Source of the DNA: a bacterium ADurb.Bin374
Lineage (GTDB): Bacteria > Riflebacteria > Ozemobacteria > Ozemobacterales > Ozemobacteraceae
NCBI GenBank assembly: GCA_002068715.1
Contig: MWAR01000539.1
Location: 1-7,994, forward strand
Direction: 5' to 3'
Length of the DNA: 7,994 nucleotides
A program made the translations under genes and the position numbers. Below are positions 1-7,290 of the stretch, piece after piece; the first letter of the stretch is position 1, and every line of letters starts with the position of its first letter. The notes under the pieces were generated by a model, which saw only the letters and a program-made list of their open reading frames with translations, did no database searches and was not told the DNA's origin.

Positions 1-216
1 ATCCACCAGCAGTGCTGGGACCGAGCCGAGGAGTTCGGTCATGCGGGAGACCGCCATGCGGGCCGCGACAGCCGCCTTCACGCCCGAACCAAGCCCGTCC
101 GAAAGCAGGATCGTCGTGGCTTCCGGTGTGCGTTCGACGCTCCAGACATCGCCGCAGGCAGCGGCACGCTTTTTTGCGGAGCTTGCCGCGTCTACTTCGA
201 CGTGAATATATCCCAT
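1..216 (-). CDS. SpoIIE/PP2C-type serine/threonine phosphatase, N-terminal part (cut by window edge)
   Basis: Only the first 72 residues are in the window; the gene runs off the left edge. The frame from ATG at 216 reads M-G-Y-I-H-V-E-V-D at the start, then C21-G-D23 and the strong motif L-L-S-D40-G-L-G-S-G-V-K-A-A. This pattern is typical of SpoIIE/PP2C-like metal-dependent phosphatases, where the aspartates bind Mn or Mg; D23 and D40 are the likely metal ligands. The family removes phosphate from Ser/Thr of partner proteins, often anti-sigma-factor antagonists. The start overlaps the end of hydS by 25 bp in another frame, so the two genes are probably translationally coupled. No clear Shine-Dalgarno sequence precedes the ATG. 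Phosphatases of this kind are known beside sensory [FeFe] hydrogenase genes, which supports a role in H2 or redox signalling. The substrate is unknown and the C-terminal part cannot be judged. Confidence 0.8.
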   Translation of the reverse strand, partial: MGYIHVEVDAASSAKKRAAACGDVWSVERTPEATTILLSDGLGSGVKAAVAARMAVSRMTELLGSVPALLVD

Positions 217-1991
217 GGCGTGAACCGGTTCCGAGCCGGCCCCTTCTCGTCAGGTTCCTTCATACCGGGTGTGTCGCTCACGAGCCTGAGGAGATTCTCG
301 ACCAGCTCTTCGCCACGAGCACTGCTCTCTCCGAGGAGTTTAGCCATCTGCTGGGCCATCTCGACCTGGTGCGTCAGGAGCTCGCGGGCTTGTGAGATCG
401 TCTGAAGCCGCAGGTCGTCGAGCTGTTCCCGGCTCTTCTGGGCCATGGTGACGTTCACGAAAATGCCGACAATCTGTTTTTCGTCCCGCAGCGGATAGAC
501 GATCTGATGGGCGACGAGATTGTAGCGGTCGTGCCTGACCGTCGTCTCGATGAGCTTCTCGGTACCGGTCAGAATTTTTTCAAACGGCTCGGGATCCATC
601 AGGACCGAAATGTGCTTGCCCAGCACCCCTTCGGAACAGTAGAAGAACCGTCGGAACGCTGGATTCATGCTGATGATGCGGAGCTGCTCGTCGCAGATGA
701 CGATCCCGTTCGGGCTGGTTACGATGATGCGGTCCGTGCGCTGCTCCGCGAGCCGGCGCATCCAGGGAATGCACATCTCGGCTTCAGCCATGCCTCTTAT
801 GACCGCGATTGCCTTGTCGCGGCACGAGGGATATCCGCAGGCGCCGCAGTTGAGTTGATCCTCGGGCGCCGCCTTGCCGGTCGTCTCGAGCACCTTCCGG
901 ATCTTCTCCTCGGTGATTTCGATATCGGCATCTTTATTTTCAGGACCATACTGCGCCGACGTGTCGGAATCGGCTTCGCGACTGCCCGGAACCGTTCCCG
1001 GCGCTGCCTCGGCGTAGCTCAGTACGCTGTCACGCCGCGTGAGGAGCGGCCGGTCGCCCGGCATGGCGGGGCCGTTGACGCAGCCCTGGTTGCAGAACAG
1101 CGGTTCGACGATCCGCGGCCCCTTCGTTTTCGTGATGCCGTCGAGCAGGCGTTTCACGTCCTCGATGCCGCTGACGGCGACGATGTCGGACACGAGCGCG
1201 TCGGCGCCGAGCGCAGCCGTCCTGGTCAGGCCGCCAGGAAGAGGGAAGAACCGGGCGGCCCCCGCCGGCTCGTCGTCGAACCGGCTCTCCTCGAGCCGAT
1301 CGAGCCTGATGTTCTCGCGTTCAAACCACTGCTGGAGCTCTTCGAACGTGAGCACGCAGTCGACGATGCCGGCGAGGTCGGGGCGGTCGGCCTCGGCCTT
1401 CTTGGCGACGCACGGGCCGATGAAGACGACGTGATCGGCGCCGCCCGGCTGCTTTTTGAGGAGCCGGGCATGGGCGATCATCGGCGAGCTGACGGGGGTC
1501 AGGGCATCGACGAGTTCGGTTCTGTATTTTACGATATACTGTACGAAAGCCGGGCAGGCGGTGCAGAGATGGGGCCGGTCCGGTTCGCGGGCGGCGACGG
1601 CCGCCGTCGCCTGAGCCGTGGGATAGGCGCCGACCGACGTCTCGGCGACCCGGGCGAAACCGAGCGCCCGCAGGGCCGACGGGATGCGGCGCTGTTCCCA
1701 CGCCGAATACAGCGCGACGAACGACGGGGCGAGACTGACGGCGACGTTCCTCGATTCCCGGACGAGCTTGATCGCCCGCTCGAGATCGGAACGGTAGGTT
1801 TTGGCATGCTGCGGGCACTCCCGGATGCAGGTGCCGCAGGCGATGCACCGGTCGGCCACGACCGACGCCTGGCCGTTCTCCATGCGAATCGCCTTGACGG
1901 GGCAGACGCGCAGGCACCGGTAACAGTCCCGGCACCGCGCCTTGTTCGTAAACACCACTTGACCCGGCATTGCCGCTCGATCCCGTTCCAT
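192..1991 (-). CDS. hydS: Sensory-type [FeFe] hydrogenase with ferredoxin, FeS and PAS domains (HydS-like)
   Basis: Protein of 599 residues from ATG 1991, chosen because GGGAG at 2002-2006 lies 10 nt upstream; the ATG at 2000 is only 1 nt from it. Domains in order: two [4Fe-4S] ferredoxin motifs (C20/23/26/30 and C49/52/55/59); a compact hydrogenase domain (about 80-310); a linker; an FeS domain with C382, C385, C390 and C407; a PAS domain (about 415-525); and a helical, probably coiled-coil tail. The H-cluster motifs are C-T-A-C146-P, G-P-C194-V-A-K-K and F-C300-N-Q-G-C304, so all four ligand cysteines are present. The residue before C146, normally the proton-relay cysteine, is alanine, and the two H-cluster methionines are replaced. 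Group C (sensory) [FeFe] hydrogenases show these traits and have low activity. The neighbouring phosphatase gene fits a signalling role. There is no kinase or DNA-binding domain, so output must go through a partner. The hydS name is by similarity. Confidence 0.88.
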   Translation of the reverse strand: MERDRAAMPGQVVFTNKARCRDCYRCLRVCPVKAIRMENGQASVVADRCIACGTCIRECPQHAKTYRSDLERAIKLVRESRNVAVSLAPSFVALYSAWEQRRIPSALRALGFARVAETSVGAYPTAQATAAVAAREPDRPHLCTACPAFVQYIVKYRTELVDALTPVSSPMIAHARLLKKQPGGADHVVFIGPCVAKKAEADRPDLAGIVDCVLTFEELQQWFERENIRLDRLEESRFDDEPAGAARFFPLPGGLTRTAALGADALVSDIVAVSGIEDVKRLLDGITKTKGPRIVEPLFCNQGCVNGPAMPGDRPLLTRRDSVLSYAEAAPGTVPGSREADSDTSAQYGPENKDADIEITEEKIRKVLETTGKAAPEDQLNCGACGYPSCRDKAIAVIRGMAEAEMCIPWMRRLAEQRTDRIIVTSPNGIVICDEQLRIISMNPAFRRFFYCSEGVLGKHISVLMDPEPFEKILTGTEKLIETTVRHDRYNLVAHQIVYPLRDEKQIVGIFVNVTMAQKSREQLDDLRLQTISQARELLTHQVEMAQQMAKLLGESSARGEELVENLLRLVSDTPGMKEPDEKGPARNRFTPWDIFTSK

Positions 1992-2066
1992 ATCATTCAT
2001 ACTCCCATGATATCAGTACCCGTCACGCCAGGAAGACCGCCTTCACCACAGAGTTACGAAGGATGA

Positions 2067-2144
2067 ACCGCCGAGGCGCAGAGACGCAGAGGATGAAACG
2101 AGATGAATGAGAAGAACGAACATTTTTCTCTGCGCCTCAGCGGT
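2067..2144. repeat. Long inverted repeat between hydA and hydS, dispersed-repeat type
   Basis: The arms are 2067-2084 and 2127-2144, 18 nt each with one mismatch (2072 against 2139), separated by 42 nt. The arms carry the G-C-G-C-A-G-A-G theme, and the left flank adds further C-A-C-A-G-A-G and A-C-G-C-A-G-A-G-G units from about 2044 to 2095. This resembles the CAGAG-rich intergenic repeats seen scattered in many bacterial genomes (recalled, not searched). In the hydA-hydS transcript it could fold into a stem that limits read-through or protects the upstream mRNA. No T-run follows, so it is not a standard intrinsic terminator. Confidence 0.7.
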
Positions 2145-2185
2145 GAATGGTTCGATTTTCAATACACCAGAGGTGCGCCGCCCCG

Positions 2186-4192
2186 TCAGGATTTGATCAG
2201 GCCTTCAACGGTCTTGATGGCCGTGTCGAGGGTGCATTTTTCGAACACCTTGTCGCCGATCACGACGGTCGGGCCGCGGTCGCACCGCTCATGGCAGAAC
2301 GATGCCTGCACGTCGACGGCATGGGTGAGGCCGCGCTCCTCGAGGTGCTTGACCAGCCCCTGGAGAAGGGTCTGCGAGCCCTTCACGTAGCAGCTCGTGC
2401 CGACGCAGACCGTGATCTTGAGCTTTTCAGCCGCCGTGCCGGTGATCAGGGGGATCCCCGTGTCGCCCAGGCGACGGCGCGAATGATACCCCGTATGAAG
2501 CAGTTCGTGCGCCTTGTGGCCGCCGACCTCGCCGAGGTTCCGCTTGTAGAGTTCGGTGATATAGGGGTTCTCCTGCGACTTGTGGAGCGGCTGGGTTTTG
2601 TCGGCGTCGTACAACCCCTTCGCGCGGCGCCGCCTGGCGGTCATGTCGCGGCTGAGCGGCTGGCCGGCTCCTCCGACGCAGCCTCCCGGGCAGGCCATGA
2701 CTTCGACCAGATGGTAGACGCTCTTTCCCCGCTTCACCTCGTCGGCGACCTTGCGGGCGTTCGCGAGGCTGTGGACGACGCACAGTTTCAGCTTCTTCCC
2801 GGCGACATCGAACTCGATCTCGCGCCGGCCGTCTTCCCCGCGGACCTGGACGAAATCGGCGTTCTCGAGGGTGCGTCCGGTCACCTTCTCGGCGGCATAC
2901 CGCAGCACGGCCTCGGTCACGCCGCCGCTGGCGCCGAAGATAACTCCCGCTCCGGTCTTGAAGCCCATCGGCATGTCGAGCGACTCGGGAGACAGGCTCC
3001 GGAAATCGATGCCCCGCTCCTCGATCATTCGGGCGAACTCCTGCGTCGTGAGCACGACGTCGACATCCCGGATGCCGTCCTTCGCGAACTCGGGCCGCCG
3101 CGCCTCGAACTTTTTCGCCGTGCAGGGCATGATCGAGACGATGACCAGATTTTTGTTCTCGATACCTAACGCCTTCGGAAGTGTATCTCGAGCTATTGAA
3201 CCAAACATCTGCTGCGGCGACTTGCAGCTCGAAAGGTTCGGAAGCAGTTCGGGGTGATACTGTTCCGCATATTTCACCCAGGCCGGACAGCAGGAGGTGA
3301 ACTGGGGCAGGTGCTCCCCTTTCGTGAAGCGGGTCAGAAACTCCTCGGCCTCTTCGATGACCGTCAGGTCCGCCGAAAACGATGTGTCGAACACCTTCTT
3401 GAATCCCATCGTTTTGAGGGCCGCGACGGCCTGGCCGGTGACGACCTCGCCCGCTTCGAGACCGAACTGCTCTCCGAGGGCGACGCGCACGGCGGGAGCG
3501 ATCTCGGCCACGACCGTCTTCGACGGGTCGTCGAGCAGCTTCCAGACATCCTCGACGGACGATCGCACGGTGAGGGCGCCGGTGGGGCAGACGGCCGCGC
3601 ACTGGCCGCAGTTCACGCATTCGACCTGGTCCAGGTTCTTGTTGAACGCCGGCAGGACGGCGGCATCCCGGCCTCGGCCCGCGAAGTCGATCGCTCCGAT
3701 GCCCTGGATCTCGGCGCACATCCGCACGCAGTCGCCGCACAGCACGCACTTGTTCGGGTCGCGCACCAGCGAGGGGCTGGAGACGTCGATCGCGCGCGGC
3801 TGGTGAATCGGCTTGAACCGGTTTTTCGTGATGCCGAGCCGTCGCGACAGATTCTGCAGGGTACAGGCGGCGCTCTTCGAGCAGGTCGGGCACTGGCCGT
3901 CGTGGTTGGCGAGCAGCAGCTCGACCACGATCTTGCGCATCTGCCGAATCTCCTCGGTCGTCGTCTTCACTTTCATCCCGGCCTCGGGCTTCGTCGAGCA
4001 GGCGGCCATCAGGCCTCGGCCCTCGACATCGACCATGCACATACGGCAGGCGCCGTAGATGCTGAGATCCGAATGGTAGCAGAAGGTGGGCAGTTCGATG
4101 CCGGCCTTGCGCACCATCTCGAGAATGTTTCGCTCACCCTCGATCGGGACGGGGCGGTTGTCGATCAGAACGGTTGCAGTCGTGTTGTTCAT
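2186..4192 (-). CDS. hydA: [FeFe] hydrogenase catalytic subunit HydA, NAD-dependent bifurcating type
   Basis: Catalytic subunit of 668 residues that reduces protons or oxidises H2 in the cytoplasm. The start is ATG 4192, five nt after the hydB stop, with GGGAG at 4203-4207 ten nt upstream; the reading frame open to 4681 is only overlap with hydB. Domains: N-terminal [2Fe-2S] ferredoxin (C38, C49, C52, C65); His-Cys [4Fe-4S] site (H97, C101, C104, C110); two [4Fe-4S] ferredoxin motifs (C149/152/155/159 and C192/195/198/202); H-cluster domain with T-S-C301-C302-P, M-P-C357-T-A-K-K and M-A-C501-P-G-G-C505; and a C-terminal thioredoxin-like [2Fe-2S] domain (C596, C601, C633, C637). The proton-relay cysteine C301 and the methionines M355 and M499 are present, so the active site looks intact. 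The extra C-terminal cluster and the hydC-hydB neighbours match T. maritima-type HydABC (group A3), which couples H2 to NADH and ferredoxin together. Maturases HydEFG are not in the window. Confidence 0.97.
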   Translation of the reverse strand: MNNTTATVLIDNRPVPIEGERNILEMVRKAGIELPTFCYHSDLSIYGACRMCMVDVEGRGLMAACSTKPEAGMKVKTTTEEIRQMRKIVVELLLANHDGQCPTCSKSAACTLQNLSRRLGITKNRFKPIHQPRAIDVSSPSLVRDPNKCVLCGDCVRMCAEIQGIGAIDFAGRGRDAAVLPAFNKNLDQVECVNCGQCAAVCPTGALTVRSSVEDVWKLLDDPSKTVVAEIAPAVRVALGEQFGLEAGEVVTGQAVAALKTMGFKKVFDTSFSADLTVIEEAEEFLTRFTKGEHLPQFTSCCPAWVKYAEQYHPELLPNLSSCKSPQQMFGSIARDTLPKALGIENKNLVIVSIMPCTAKKFEARRPEFAKDGIRDVDVVLTTQEFARMIEERGIDFRSLSPESLDMPMGFKTGAGVIFGASGGVTEAVLRYAAEKVTGRTLENADFVQVRGEDGRREIEFDVAGKKLKLCVVHSLANARKVADEVKRGKSVYHLVEVMACPGGCVGGAGQPLSRDMTARRRRAKGLYDADKTQPLHKSQENPYITELYKRNLGEVGGHKAHELLHTGYHSRRRLGDTGIPLITGTAAEKLKITVCVGTSCYVKGSQTLLQGLVKHLEERGLTHAVDVQASFCHERCDRGPTVVIGDKVFEKCTLDTAIKTVEGLIKS

Positions 4193-4197
4193 CGTTG

Positions 4198-4794
4198 TCA
4201 CACTCCCATGACGGCGTCGAATTTGCAGGCGGTCGCACAGGCTCCGCACTTGATGCAGACCGCCGGATCGATGACGTGAGGCTTCTTCACCTCGCCCTTG
4301 ATGGCATGCACCGGGCATTTCCGGGCGCAGGCGGTGCACCCCTTGCATTTCGCTGGATCGATCGAGATCGTGCGCAATGCCTTGCACCTGCCGGTCGGGC
4401 ACCGCTTCTGGAATACGTGCGCGTCTACCTCGTTCCGGAAATACCGCAGAGTGGCGAGCACCGGGTTCGGGGCGGTCTTGCCGAGGCCGCACAGCGAGCC
4501 CTTGCCGACCGCGACGGCCAGCGTTTCCAGCGTCTCGATCGTCTCGGCCGTGGCGCGACCCTCGATGATGTCGTCGAGCAGGGCCAGCATCTGGCGGGTG
4601 CCTTCGCGGCACAGCACGCATTTGCCGCAGCTCTCGTTCTGGGTGAACTGCATGAAGAACCGGGCCACCGAGACCATGCACGTGTCGCGGTTCATCACGA
4701 CCAGACCGCCCGAGCCGACCATCGCGCCGACGCTCTTGAGCGAGTCGAAGTCGAGCGGCAGGTCGAGATGCTCATTCGTCAGACAGCCGCCCGA
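4198..4794 (-). CDS. hydB: HydB/NuoF-like subunit, 3' part after the in-frame TGA
   Basis: This is the continuation of hydB in the same frame, beginning directly after the TGA at 4795-4797. It resumes with S-G-G-C-L and L-D-L-P-L-D-F-D-S-L, the normal sequence following the conserved G-G-P of NuoF. It then has G-S-G-G-L-V-V-M, the N3-type [4Fe-4S] site E-S-C-G-K-C-V-L-C-R-E-G-T with its fourth cysteine in S-L-C-G-L-G-K, and a C-terminal 2x[4Fe-4S] ferredoxin (C-K-G-C-T-A-C-A-R-K-C-P and C-I-K-C-G-A-C-A-T-A-C). The sites that pass electrons from FMN to HydA are therefore all here. If translated alone, the first in-frame ATG is at 4720-4722, which has only a weak AAGAG upstream and would drop the first 24 residues. 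Without FMN and NAD domains this piece could not act as HydB by itself. Confidence 0.85.
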   Translation of the reverse strand, partial: SGGCLTNEHLDLPLDFDSLKSVGAMVGSGGLVVMNRDTCMVSVARFFMQFTQNESCGKCVLCREGTRQMLALLDDIIEGRATAETIETLETLAVAVGKGSLCGLGKTAPNPVLATLRYFRNEVDAHVFQKRCPTGRCKALRTISIDPAKCKGCTACARKCPVHAIKGEVKKPHVIDPAVCIKCGACATACKFDAVMGV

Positions 4795-4797
4795 TCA
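4795..4797 (-). other. In-frame TGA with loss of about seven codons inside hydB
   Basis: On the minus strand the hydB frame reads D-G-T-I, then TGA, then S-G-G-C-L. In HydB/NuoF proteins this place normally holds roughly K-A-V-Q-x-G-G-P before S-G-G-C, within the SLBB-like domain between the NAD/FMN part and the N3 cluster domain. About eight residues are thus replaced by one stop codon, a net loss of about 21 nt, and the frame is kept on both sides. TGA is a normal stop in this window (hydC, hydA, rex) and Trp is TGG, so a changed code is unlikely. The short TCGG-rich context would suit a slip or deletion between small direct repeats, or an assembly error. Confidence 0.85.
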
Positions 4798-6057
4798 GAT
4801 GGTGCCGTCGTCGCGGGTCACGCCGCCGCCGATGTTGAACACGATCTCGCGGATCGTCGTGCCGAACGGGACCTCGATCAGGCCCGTGTTCGCCACATGG
4901 CCGGTGAGGGCGAAGTTCTTCGTGCCGGTCGAGCCTTTCGTGCCCATCCCGCGCAGCCATGCCGCGCCGTTCCGGATGATCAGAGGCACGGTGGCAAGGG
5001 TTTCGACGTTATTGATGACCGTGGGCTTGCCGTTGAGGCCTTTCTGGGCGGGGAACGGCGGTTTCGGCATCGGCATGCCGCGCTTGCCTTCGATCGAAGC
5101 GATGAGCGCCGTTTCTTCGCCGCAGACGAACGCGCCCGCGCCTTCCATCACGTGAAGGCGGAACGAGAGACCGCTGCCGAAGAGGTTGTCGCCCAGCAGG
5201 CCGAGCCGCTCGGCCTCTTCGACGGCGAACCGGATGCGCTTCACGGCGAGCGGATACTCGGCGCGCACGTAGACGTAGCCCTCATCAGCCTCGATGCCGC
5301 GCGCGGCGATCATCATCCCCTCGATGACGCTGTGGGGGTTGCCCTCCATCACGCTGCGGTCCATGAACGCGCCGGGATCGCCCTCGTCGCCGTTGCAGAT
5401 GACGTATTTCTTCGGTCCCGGCTGGACGCGGGTCAGCTCCCACTTTTTGCCGGTGAGGAAGCCGCCGCCGCCCCGACCGCGCAAACCTGAGCCTTCGACT
5501 TCCTCGCAGACCGCCTTCGCAGACATCTTCGTGAATGCCGTCTCGGCCGCCGCATAGCCGCCGTGAGAAATATATTCACGAATATCATCCGGGTCGATAT
5601 GTCCGCATTCCTTGAGGACGGTGCGCTGTTGGCGCTTGTAGAAGGGGATATCCGTTCCGTGAACGCAGTGGGCGCCGCTGGTCGGGTCGGCATAAACGAG
5701 GCGGTCGATCGGCTTTCCCTGCTTGAGCGTCGTTTCGACGATCTCGGCGACGTCCTCGACCTTCACGCGCGTATACAGGTAGTTCTCGGGCAGGATAGTG
5801 ACGAGCGGCCCCATCTGACAAAAGCCGTGACAGCCGCTTTTCGAGACCCAGACGGCTTTGTCGGCCTTTTCCTCGCGCAGTTCGGCGATGACCGGCAGCT
5901 GCTCGGCGGCGATCTTCTCGATCAGCGCCTGGTGGACCTTGAGGGCGCCGTTCGCGACGCAGCCGGTGCCGGCGCAGATGATCACCCGACGCTCGGGCTT
6001 TGCGGCAGCGGCGGAAAATGTGGAAGCGATGGTTTTCAAATCGGCTGTGGCAGTCAT
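4795..6057 (-). CDS. hydB: NuoF-like NAD(H)/FMN hydrogenase subunit HydB, 5' part (truncated by TGA)
   Basis: The first 420 residues of the NAD(H)-oxidising, FMN-binding subunit of bifurcating hydrogenase. The start ATG 6057 overlaps the hydC stop by 4 bp, with AGGAGG at 6065-6070 seven nt upstream. Domains: a thioredoxin-like [2Fe-2S] domain (C28, C33, C75, C79), then the NuoF core with the NADH-binding glycine loop G190-L-R-G-R-G-G-G-G-F-L-T-G and the FMN motif C220-N-G-D-E-G-D-P-G-A-F-M-D. G-E-E-T-A-L-I-A-S-I-E-G and I-N-N-V-E-T-L follow, then the start of the SLBB domain. Translation stops at codon 421, though the rest of HydB continues in frame to 4198. Read through, the product would be about 618 residues, close to family length once the missing codons are allowed for. 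As it stands this piece lacks the N3 [4Fe-4S] cluster and the C-terminal ferredoxin, so electron transfer to HydA should fail. Pseudogene and sequence error are both possible. Confidence 0.9.
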   Translation of the reverse strand: MTATADLKTIASTFSAAAAKPERRVIICAGTGCVANGALKVHQALIEKIAAEQLPVIAELREEKADKAVWVSKSGCHGFCQMGPLVTILPENYLYTRVKVEDVAEIVETTLKQGKPIDRLVYADPTSGAHCVHGTDIPFYKRQQRTVLKECGHIDPDDIREYISHGGYAAAETAFTKMSAKAVCEEVEGSGLRGRGGGGFLTGKKWELTRVQPGPKKYVICNGDEGDPGAFMDRSVMEGNPHSVIEGMMIAARGIEADEGYVYVRAEYPLAVKRIRFAVEEAERLGLLGDNLFGSGLSFRLHVMEGAGAFVCGEETALIASIEGKRGMPMPKPPFPAQKGLNGKPTVINNVETLATVPLIIRNGAAWLRGMGTKGSTGTKNFALTGHVANTGLIEVPFGTTIREIVFNIGGGVTRDDGTI

Positions 6058-6548
6058 TTCGCGGCCTCCTTCGCGGCGAGCGCGTCGATCAGGGCGACGG
6101 CGGACGGGGGTGTCATCTGGCCGTGCACCTCATCGTTGATGACGATGACAGGGGCAAGGCCGCAGGCGCCGAGGCACGAGACGGTCTCGACGGTGAACAG
6201 CATGTCGGGTGTCGTGCGTCGCTTCTCGTCGAGGCTGAGCCGCTTCCTGATCGCCTCGAGGATCGGGATCGACTGTTTCACATGACAAGCCGTTCCGTCG
6301 CAGATCCGGATGACGTATTTGCCCTTGGGCTCGAGTGCGAAATGCGCGTAGAACGTCGCGACGCCGTAGACGCGGGCGGGCGGCAGATCGAGCGAGGTGG
6401 CGACGAAGGCCATGACCTCCTCGGGCAGGTAGCGGTACTCCTCCTGGACGGCCTGCAGAATGGGAATCAGCTTCCCGGGATCGCGGCCGTGACGGTCGAG
6501 AATCTCGCAGACCTTTTCGAACTTGCGGGTGAGCGTGACCGGTTCCAT
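6054..6548 (-). CDS. hydC: NuoE-like [2Fe-2S] hydrogenase subunit HydC
   Basis: Protein of 164 residues, the normal length for NuoE/HydC. The N-terminal half is helical (L-x-x-V-Q-E-E-Y-R-Y-L-P, then V-Y-G-V-A-T-F-Y around 60-67). The C-terminal half is a thioredoxin-like [2Fe-2S] fold with ligands C83 and C88 (C-D-G-T-A-C) and C125 and C129 (S-C-L-G-A-C-G-L-A-P). In bifurcating hydrogenases this subunit sits on HydB and is thought to help gate or store electrons near the FMN. The start ATG 6548 has AAGGAG at 6557-6562 with an 8-nt spacer. Its stop overlaps the hydB start (ATGA), a sign of coupled translation, and rex ends only 55 bp upstream. NuoE of complex I is the main alternative, but no other nuo genes are present and hydA follows. 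Confidence 0.94.
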   Translation of the reverse strand: MEPVTLTRKFEKVCEILDRHGRDPGKLIPILQAVQEEYRYLPEEVMAFVATSLDLPPARVYGVATFYAHFALEPKGKYVIRICDGTACHVKQSIPILEAIRKRLSLDEKRRTTPDMLFTVETVSCLGACGLAPVIVINDEVHGQMTPPSAVALIDALAAKEAAK

Positions 6549-6603
6549 GTGTTCGGCTCCTTCGATGATCTGATGATATGAAGAGGGAAAAGGTGTGTGT
6601 GAA

Positions 6604-7278
6604 TCAGCGGGTTGCTTCTTGGGGGCGTTTGCGGCCGAGTTTCGTCGAAAGAACGGCGAGGCCGGAGGCGAGGTTCTCGGTCTGAACGATCACCTCTTCC
6701 GGTAGGGAAAGCGCGACGGGGGCGAAGTTCCAGATGCCCGTGATGCCCCCCTCGGCCATGGCTTCGGCGACCTGCTGGGCTGCGGTTGCCGGAACCGTGA
6801 TGATGCCAAGCCTGATCTTCATGCGCCGTGCGAGGTCCGTGATCTTTGCGCAGGGCAGCACCTGGCAGCCGGCAATCGTCGTTCCGATCTTCGATGGATC
6901 ACTGTCGAAGGTCGCGACGATCCTGAGGCCATACCTGCGGAAGCCCTCGTAGCCAAGCAGCGCCTGGCCGAGATGGCCGACGCCGACGAGAAACGCATCC
7001 GTCAGGTTGTTCCAGCCCAAAAACTCTTCGATGGATATCAAAAGCTGACTGATGCGATACCCGACCTTGGGTTGGCCTCTGATGCCCGTGATGGCGAGAT
7101 CCTTGCGCACCTGGGTCGGGTCGAGACGCAGATCGGTTCCGATGTGTGTGCACGAGACCACGTCGCGCCCGCGGTCGGCAAGTGCCTTCAGATAATGGTG
7201 ATAGAGGGGGAGGCGGCGCAGAGTCGGCTCCGGTGCCATCCTTGGCATTCCCGTCTCTTCTGTATTTCCGGCTGTCAT
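6604..7278 (-). CDS. rex: Redox-sensing transcriptional repressor Rex
   Basis: Protein of 224 residues, a normal length for Rex. The ATG at 7278 is preferred because GGAGG (7287-7291) lies 8 nt upstream; the frame opens at a TTG at 7341, but that has no ribosome-binding site. The N-terminal winged helix begins with T-L-R-R-L-P-L-Y (19-26) and includes L-R-L-D-P-T-Q-V-R-K-D-L (50-61), the recognition region, followed by G-x-P-K-V-G-Y. A Rossmann domain follows with G99-V-G-H-L-G104 and the acidic residue of F-D125-S-D-P at the second strand, as expected for NAD(H) binding. Rex dimers bind DNA when NADH/NAD+ is low and let go when NADH rises. Target genes typically include NADH-consuming fermentative enzymes, which fits the downstream hydCBA. 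Palindromic sites at its own promoter point to autoregulation. Confidence 0.96.
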   Translation of the reverse strand: MTAGNTEETGMPRMAPEPTLRRLPLYHHYLKALADRGRDVVSCTHIGTDLRLDPTQVRKDLAITGIRGQPKVGYRISQLLISIEEFLGWNNLTDAFLVGVGHLGQALLGYEGFRRYGLRIVATFDSDPSKIGTTIAGCQVLPCAKITDLARRMKIRLGIITVPATAAQQVAEAMAEGGITGIWNFAPVALSLPEEVIVQTENLASGLAVLSTKLGRKRPQEATR

Positions 7279-7290
7279 CACGATTTCCTC

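Noticed and set aside
507..2066. Long plus-strand reading frame (519 residues) opposite hydS
   Set aside because: It is an antisense frame of a GC-rich gene with no domain signature and biased R/A/G/D composition; the minus-strand frame has clear FeS, hydrogenase and PAS motifs. The same holds for plus-strand frames at 2147-3169, 3254-4279, 4174-5490 and 5563-6285.
4193..4681. N-terminal extension of HydA up to 4681
   Set aside because: This part is an out-of-frame reading of the hydB 3' end and resembles no protein; ATG 4192 has a ribosome-binding site and starts the [2Fe-2S] domain correctly.
4795..4797. TGA read as selenocysteine or as a reassigned codon
   Set aside because: The position is not a known cysteine or tryptophan site, neighbouring conserved codons are missing, no selenocysteine insertion hairpin was recognised, and TGA ends hydC, hydA and rex normally.
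5563..5579. GTGAGAAATATATTCAC palindrome-like sequence as another Rex site
   Set aside because: It lies within hydB coding sequence, its arms do not match the Rex spacing, and it is explained by the codons for E-Y-I-S-H.
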